NCBI GenBank assembly: GCA_023430045.1 | Contig: JAEZCF010000135.1 | Location: 1-64,000 of the forward strand | Origin: Pseudomonadota bacterium | GTDB lineage: Bacteria > Pseudomonadota > Gammaproteobacteria > Xanthomonadales > Xanthomonadaceae | Length of the DNA stretch: 64,000 nt | Direction: 5' to 3' | Shown here: piece after piece, positions 59,118 through 64,000 of the stretch | How positions within the stretch are numbered: position 1 is the first letter of the stretch | Layout: each line of letters starts with the position of its first letter | The notes under the pieces: generated by a model | What the model was told of the DNA's origin: nothing | What the model saw: only the letters and a program-made list of their open reading frames with translations | The model's database searches: none | Made by a program: the position numbers and the translations under genes

Positions 59118-60389
59118 ATGAACGGTGACACTGCGGCGATCCCTGCATGCCGCGTTTCCTCCGGCCAGCCAGCGCCGACCGCCGCCGCATCCACCCGTAT
59201 CGAACAGGGCACCCCGGCCTTCCAACGCACCGCCGTCGCTTTGTTCCTTGCCGGATTCTCCACCTTTGGGCTGCTCTACACCGTGCAGCCGCTGCTGCCG
59301 GAGTTCAGCCGCCACTTCGGTGTTTCGGCCGCCAACAGCGCGCTGGCCCTGTCGCTCAGCACCGGCCTGTTGGCGGTGATGATGCTGCTGGCCGGGCTGG
59401 TATCCGATCGCGTCGGCCGTCGCAACGTGATGATCACCGCGCTGCTGGCATCCACCGTGCTTTCAGCCGCCAGTGCACTGGTCAGTGACTGGACCACCCT
59501 GCTGGTGCTTCGCGCGCTGCTCGGCGTGGCGCTCAGCGGCGTGCCTGCGGTGGCGATGACCTATCTGGTCGAAGAGATGGACAGCCGCGCGCTGGGACTG
59601 GCGATGGGCCTGTACATCGGAGGCAATGCGGTGGGCGGCATGAGCGGCCGGTTGATCGCCGGCATCGTCGCCGACCATTGGGGCTGGCGTTGGGGCATCG
59701 GTGCGGTCTCGTTGATCGCGGTACTAAGTACGGTGCTGCTGTGGATGCAGCTGCCGCCTTCCCGGCATTTCCAGAGCCGTCGCGGTGGTCTGCGCCAACT
59801 GCCCTCGCGCTGGCGTGCACTGTTTGCCGATGCAGGGCTGCCATGGCTGTTCGCCACCGCATTCGTGCTGATGGGCGTGTTCGTCACGCTGTACAACTAC
59901 CTCGGTTATCACCTGCTGGCGCCACCGTACCGTCTCAGCCAGACCGTGGTGGGGCTGATTTTCAGTGTGTACCTGGTGGGTACCTTCAGCTCGGCCTGGA
60001 TGGGACAACAGGCGATTCATCATGGGCGCGGACGCGTGCTGTCGATTTGTTACGCACTGATCGTGGCGGGCATCGTGCTGCTGGCGATGCCGTGGCTGTG
60101 GAGCATGGCGATCGGCATTGCGCTGGTGACGTTCGGCTTCTTCGGTGGACATTCGGTGGCCAGCAGCTGGGTGGGAAGCCGTGCCGGGTCCATGCGTGCC
60201 GAAGCCTCGGCCCTGTATCTGTTTGCGTACTACCTGGGTTCCAGCGTGCTGGGCGCCGTGGGCGGGCTGGCCTATACCGCATGGGACTGGCCGGGCGTAT
60301 GCCTTTTCACTGGCATGCTGACACTGGTCGGCGCGGGCATTGCCTGGAGCCTGTGGCGGAACCCCGTGATGGTGCGCGGGCTGCCTTGA
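59118..60389 (+). CDS. MFS transporter, arabinose-efflux type
   Basis: A 423-residue major facilitator protein with 12 helices; after about 30 cytoplasmic residues it opens AVALFLAGFSTFGLLYTVQP. Motif A is AGLVSDRVGRRNVM, and AMGLYIGGNAVGGMSGRLIA and TFGFFGGHSVASSWVGSRA match YnfM-type drug/sugar efflux permeases. Substrate unknown. The start at 59118 gives MNGDTAAIPACRV; the helix-free N-terminus might be shorter. The LysR gene downstream on the other strand may be unrelated. Confidence 0.9.
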   Translation: MNGDTAAIPACRVSSGQPAPTAAASTRIEQGTPAFQRTAVALFLAGFSTFGLLYTVQPLLPEFSRHFGVSAANSALALSLSTGLLAVMMLLAGLVSDRVGRRNVMITALLASTVLSAASALVSDWTTLLVLRALLGVALSGVPAVAMTYLVEEMDSRALGLAMGLYIGGNAVGGMSGRLIAGIVADHWGWRWGIGAVSLIAVLSTVLLWMQLPPSRHFQSRRGGLRQLPSRWRALFADAGLPWLFATAFVLMGVFVTLYNYLGYHLLAPPYRLSQTVVGLIFSVYLVGTFSSAWMGQQAIHHGRGRVLSICYALIVAGIVLLAMPWLWSMAIGIALVTFGFFGGHSVASSWVGSRAGSMRAEASALYLFAYYLGSSVLGAVGGLAYTAWDWPGVCLFTGMLTLVGAGIAWSLWRNPVMVRGLP

Positions 60390-60440
60390 TGAACGGCTAT
60401 GGTAAGGTCAGCCCTCGCCGGAATCACACAGGGACGATGT

Positions 60441-60593
60441 ATGGGAAACATGACCACGATCCTGCTTCTGCTTCTGCTATTGATGGCGTTCCTTGCTTTG
60501 CTTGCGGCCGCAGCCGCAGTGACTTGGGTGGTCAAACGCGTGTGGTATGCAGGGAAGGAAAGGCCGCAGCGCCAGCTTGAAGACCGGTGCTGA
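60441..60593 (+). CDS. Small single-helix membrane protein
   Basis: A 50-residue frame starting MGNMTTILLLLLLLMAFLAL with a single long membrane helix, then RVWYAGKERPQRQLEDRC. AGGGA lies nine bases before the ATG. Length, helix and site support a real gene, but no family is recognised. It lies 51 bases past the MFS stop. Confidence 0.45.
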   Translation: MGNMTTILLLLLLLMAFLALLAAAAAVTWVVKRVWYAGKERPQRQLEDRC

Positions 60594-60677
60594 AAGCTGC
60601 CCAGCGCTGTCGGCAGTCGCACTTTCGCAGCTGGGTAGAGAGGCTCAGGCCCCCACACGGTGACATTTCAGCCGGCG

Positions 60678-61583
60678 CTACGCGAACGCCTCACGCAGCA
60701 ATGCAGTGAAGTTCCGGATCAGCGGCGTCACGCCTTCGCGGCGCCAGGCCAGCTGGACTTCGGAATGCGCGCCACGGTCGGCCAGCGCGACGAAGCACGC
60801 GCCCTCGATCTGAATGTGGCTGCACGACGAAGGCAGGATCGCCGCACCCAGCCCCGCCGCTGCGAGGCTGATCAGCGTCGACGCCTCGCCGGCCTCCTGC
60901 ACGATGCGAGGCGTGAACCCCGCTGCCGCGCACAGCGCGATCATCTGGTCGTGGATGCCGGCGCCGACGCTGCGATGGAAGCCCACGAACGGCTCATGCG
61001 CGAACTGCTTCAGCGGCAGCACGGTAGTCGCAGGATCGCGTCCGCGCAGCGCGGGGTGATCGCGATGCAGCACCAGTGCGAGCGGATCGGTGAACAGGCT
61101 ATGCGCCACCAGCTCAGGCGGCAGTACGCGCTTGCGGATGATGCCCACATCCAGCGTGTTCTCCAGCAACGCATCGATCTGCTGCAGGGTATTCATCTCT
61201 CGAAGCTGCAGGCGTACCTGTGGAAATCGTTCGCGGTAACCGAAGATCACGCGCGGGATCTCTGATACCAGCGGCGTGGCGCGGGTGAGGCCGATATGCA
61301 GCTGGCCCACTTCGCCGCGCTGCACGCGCTGCACTTCGTCTATTGCCACATCCATCTGTGCCAGCACCGTGCGGGCCCGCTGCTGCAGCAGCATGCCGGC
61401 TTCGGTGAGCTGCACACGGCGGTGGCTGCGCACGAACAGCTGCGCGCCGATCAGCTGCTCCAGCTGTCGGATCTGCTGGCTGAGCGGTGGTTGTGACATG
61501 CCCAGTCGTTCGGCGGCCTGGCCGAAGTGCAGTGTGTCGGCCACGGCGAGGAAGTAGCGGAGATGGCGGAGTTCGATGGACAT
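60678..61583 (-). CDS. LysR-family transcriptional regulator
   Basis: A 301-residue regulator. The HTH is MSIELRHLRYFLAVADTLHF, then AERLGMSQPPLSQQIRQLEQ; the effector domain has GQLHIGLTRATPLVSEIPRV and AAGLGAAILPSS. The MSQPPLSQQI helix is that of CbbR/BenM-like and CysB-unrelated LysR regulators of aromatic or organic-acid metabolism, but the target is not evident here. The start at 61583 opens the HTH. Confidence 0.93.
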   Translation of the reverse strand: MSIELRHLRYFLAVADTLHFGQAAERLGMSQPPLSQQIRQLEQLIGAQLFVRSHRRVQLTEAGMLLQQRARTVLAQMDVAIDEVQRVQRGEVGQLHIGLTRATPLVSEIPRVIFGYRERFPQVRLQLREMNTLQQIDALLENTLDVGIIRKRVLPPELVAHSLFTDPLALVLHRDHPALRGRDPATTVLPLKQFAHEPFVGFHRSVGAGIHDQMIALCAAAGFTPRIVQEAGEASTLISLAAAGLGAAILPSSCSHIQIEGACFVALADRGAHSEVQLAWRREGVTPLIRNFTALLREAFA

Positions 61584-61694
61584 GGAGGGATTGTAGGGAA
61601 GGCCGTCGGACAAGACAGGCGCCCGTACCAGTCCCCTTGACGGATGTGAACATATGGTGAATATTCCGCCTGCAATCAACAGGGGATGGCAGGG

Positions 61695-64000
61695 ATGCAG
61701 GACAGGAAGTCGGGCCGCCACGCCGCGGCCACAGGCGCTGTGCGAATGATGGTGGCAGCGCTGCTGGCCGTCGGTGGCATTGTGGTGGCCAGCGGCCAGA
61801 CCATGCAGCCTTACCAGGAATACGACAAGCGTCTGCGCAGTGCCGAACAGGTCGGCGCGTTGACCTCGGACCTGTTTGGCGACGCGATCAACATGTTCGA
61901 CCAGAGTGTTGCCTTCGAACAGACCGACATCGACATTCCCGGCACCAACGCGTTGCCGGTGAGGTTGACCCGCAAGCTGGTGGTGCGCCCCGTTCCCTTT
62001 GCCGGCATGGCCCCGCAGATCTACGGTGGTACCGGCGACTGGAACATTGATGTGCCGTATATCTCAGGGGTATTCGATGGGGCATACGGGTGGAATGTGT
62101 CCGGCGGCGGGTTGCGCAAGGCGCGCTGCAGCGAAAACTTCTATCCCTACACGCAGCCACCGCATCGCGTGGACGACATCTGGTCTGGGTATACGGTGAA
62201 CCTGCCGGGACACGGCGCCCGCTCGTTGATCGCCTTGCCGCCGGCGCAATTCAAGCCCGACAACCGCCAGGCCAGCAAGTGGACCACCAGCGCGCTGGAT
62301 GCCATCACCTGCACCTCGATGGTTACAGGTTACGAGGGCGAAGGATTCGTCCTGCAGACCACTGAGGGCGTCAGCTATACGTTCAACATCGGCACCACGC
62401 GCAGCGCTGGAGCAATGGGCGAAGATTCGGCCAGCGGCCGCTCGCGACCGCGCGTGGAAGTATTCCTGCTGGCAAGCCGCATCGAAGATCGCTTCGGCAA
62501 TTCAGTCAGCATCACCTACAACGGCAAGGGCCACCCTACGGCCATCACCGGCAGTGACGGGCGCAGCATCTCGCTGCAGTACAGCAACGACCGGCTGGTG
62601 AGTGCCAGTGCCCATGGACGCAGCTGGACCTACGCCTACACCGGCAGCACGCTGCAGCGGGTCACTCAACCCGACCAGGCGGTGATGGAGATCAAGCATC
62701 TTTCAGACACGCGCGTGTCCTACATGCTCTGGCAGGAGGACCCCGGCAAGGGATGCGGCAATGTGGCGCCGATAAGTCCCAAGACCTATACGCTGCAGAT
62801 GAAGCACCCGTCTGGTGCGATAGGTACCTTCCGTTTCGACCATCAGCGGCATTATCGGGTGGGTGTGCCCAGTGTGTTGTGCCAGGGTGAGGCGGCGAGC
62901 GGCTCAGCGGAGAACGAATCGTCGGTCGTCCATCACCTGGCCGTGCCCATCCATTTCGACGTGCTGGGGCTGACCCGCAAGACCATCGAAGGCCCTGGAC
63001 TGCCTGCCGCACTGGTCTGGATGTATGAAGGAACCAATGCGGAATCATCACTATGGTCGGGCAACGTTGCGCCGTGCGTCGCCTGCATCGGCACCAAAGT
63101 GGTGACCGTACGACAGCCCGACGGCAGCACGGTGCATGAATCCTTCGGCACGGTTTACTCCCGCGATGAAGGCAAGTTGCTGGGCCGCAACGTGGTGGCG
63201 GCCGACGGAACGGTGCTGGAGGATGAGGACCTGTTTTACGTCACCTCCGCGCAGGCCGCCAGCATGCCGTTTCCGGATCGCTACGGATCGCGCTGGGGTG
63301 GGAATGATGAGTCCGCGGTGCTGGTGAGGCCGCTGACGAGGAAGGTGATCACGCGGGACGGTACCACGATGACCTGGAATGTCACCGCGTTCGATGGCAA
63401 GGCCCGGCCGTTGAAGATCGAGCGCAGCAGTTCGCTTGGCGACAGTCGCACCGACGCCACGGCATATTTTGACGACACCACGCGCTGGCTGCTGGGACAG
63501 ACCGCCAGTTCCACCAACGTCAACACCGGCCGGGTCGAATCGCAGACAACGTTCAACGCGCTGGCCATGCCGGTACAGCAGCGCCAGTTCGGCAAGCTGG
63601 TGCAGACGCTCACCTACAACGCCGATGGCAGCGTGGCCAGCTTCGCGGATGGCCGTGGAAACACCACCACGTTGAGCAACTGGAAGCGCGGCACGCCCCA
63701 ATCGATCAATCACGCAGACGGCACCGCCATCAGTGCGGAGGTGGATGACAACGGCTGGATCACGGCGGTGACCAGTGAGATCGGATACCAGACCCGCTAT
63801 GGCTACGATGCCATGGGGCGCTTGAATTCCACCACCTATGCCAGCGGCGATACGGTGAACTGGAATTCCACGACGCAGAAGTTCGAGCGCGTGAATGCGG
63901 TCGAACATGGAATCGCAGCCGGACACTGGAGACTGACCACGGCTTCCGGAAACCGGCGCAAGTACACCTATTTCGATGCCATGTGGCGACCGGTCGTCAC
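61695..64000 (+). CDS. RHS/YD-repeat protein, N-terminal part (runs off window end)
   Basis: At least 768 residues are visible, open to the edge. After MQDRKSGRHAAATGAVRMMV and a hydrophobic segment (AALLAVGGIVVASG), probably a signal or anchor, comes a beta-rich region with a Trp/Tyr-rich repeat pattern: WNSTTQKFERVNAVEHGIAA and ITAVTSEIGYQTRYGYDAMG (a YD-type repeat) near the visible end, and GNTTTLSNWKRGTPQSINHA. RHS proteins build hollow shells around a C-terminal toxin; that part lies outside the window. AGGG lies a base before the ATG. The gene may be the parent of the RHS-core orphan at 48873. Confidence 0.8.
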   Translation, partial: MQDRKSGRHAAATGAVRMMVAALLAVGGIVVASGQTMQPYQEYDKRLRSAEQVGALTSDLFGDAINMFDQSVAFEQTDIDIPGTNALPVRLTRKLVVRPVPFAGMAPQIYGGTGDWNIDVPYISGVFDGAYGWNVSGGGLRKARCSENFYPYTQPPHRVDDIWSGYTVNLPGHGARSLIALPPAQFKPDNRQASKWTTSALDAITCTSMVTGYEGEGFVLQTTEGVSYTFNIGTTRSAGAMGEDSASGRSRPRVEVFLLASRIEDRFGNSVSITYNGKGHPTAITGSDGRSISLQYSNDRLVSASAHGRSWTYAYTGSTLQRVTQPDQAVMEIKHLSDTRVSYMLWQEDPGKGCGNVAPISPKTYTLQMKHPSGAIGTFRFDHQRHYRVGVPSVLCQGEAASGSAENESSVVHHLAVPIHFDVLGLTRKTIEGPGLPAALVWMYEGTNAESSLWSGNVAPCVACIGTKVVTVRQPDGSTVHESFGTVYSRDEGKLLGRNVVAADGTVLEDEDLFYVTSAQAASMPFPDRYGSRWGGNDESAVLVRPLTRKVITRDGTTMTWNVTAFDGKARPLKIERSSSLGDSRTDATAYFDDTTRWLLGQTASSTNVNTGRVESQTTFNALAMPVQQRQFGKLVQTLTYNADGSVASFADGRGNTTTLSNWKRGTPQSINHADGTAISAEVDDNGWITAVTSEIGYQTRYGYDAMGRLNSTTYASGDTVNWNSTTQKFERVNAVEHGIAAGHWRLTTASGNRRKYTYFDAMWRPVV

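Noticed and set aside
1..64000. rRNA or tRNA genes
   Set aside because: No cloverleaf or rRNA-like stretch was noticed by eye; a tRNAscan-type search would be needed to be certain.

Overview
The window looks like a chromosomal segment of Stenotrophomonas (maltophilia complex) or a very close Xanthomonadaceae relative. The evidence is the high GC, the gene neighbourhoods (rhodanese-secB-gpsA, an Ax21-family protein, the oleABCD olefin cluster, ubiJ-ubiB, an Lpp-like lipoprotein) and many short GTAG-type palindromic repeats (SMAG elements) between genes. No rRNA, tRNA, CRISPR array, integrase, transposase or phage module was seen. Most genes are core metabolism with tight operon overlaps. Accessory material is scattered among them: three Fic genes, an Ntox15-type toxin, RHS genes and a decayed region.

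Layout. 0-3.6 kb: hemD (cut by the window edge), a thioesterase, a secreted protein, then rhodanese, secB and gpsA ending in a clear terminator. 3.7-7.2 kb: Fic gene 1, Ax21-family protein, and the mobile mystery A/B pair (HTH plus Fic). 7.2-16.05 kb: a TonB receptor / periplasmic CobN-like chelatase / ExbB-like / DUF2149 operon with a Zur-like operator. About 1.09 kb containing the end of this operon and the next gene is present on both sides as a direct repeat, the footprint of an old tandem duplication of about 7.74 kb. 16.2-17.3 kb: Lpp-like lipoprotein and an L,D-transpeptidase-like protein, probably with an ATT start.

17.4-22.1 kb is a methionine locus: FMN reductase, mesX (DUF1852) and mesD (core methionine synthase) on the minus strand, divergent from a MetR-type regulator coupled to a MetF-like protein. 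22.1-23.5 kb is a decay zone with two pseudogene remnants and one small secreted protein. 23.5-27.7 kb: a TPP riboswitch controlling a TonB receptor and a PnuC-type transporter (probably thiamine uptake), with a phosphotransferase upstream. 27.9-31.2 kb: a divergent NarL-type regulator and hybrid sensor kinase. 31.2-35.7 kb: ETF-ubiquinone oxidoreductase plus cytochrome c, an Ntox15 toxin gene, and glutaryl-CoA dehydrogenase. 35.9-40.6 kb: trmL, a secreted protein with repeated VRP motifs, an M16 peptidase and a small lipoprotein.

40.7-47.4 kb: the olefin cluster oleA, (Fic gene 3), oleB, (YkgJ-family gene, opposite strand), oleC and oleD, which turns acyl-CoA into long-chain olefins. 47.5-51.6 kb: ddl, then an RHS-core/M23 peptidase protein followed by three exported small proteins that could be immunity factors. 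51.6-61.6 kb: ubiJ-ubiB, truC, a DUF2059 protein, arfB, an acyltransferase, an M3 peptidase, a triple SMAG array, an MFS transporter and a LysR regulator. From 61.7 kb a secreted RHS/YD-repeat protein runs off the window end.

The two most notable systems are the duplicated, Zur-box-preceded chelatase operon, whose membrane genes resemble ExbB and ExbD, and the compact mesD/mesX/flavin reductase/MetR/MetF-like locus. The RHS-M23 island with its exported followers is the best candidate for an undescribed toxin-immunity set. Assignments rest on motif and context recognition by eye; no searches were run.
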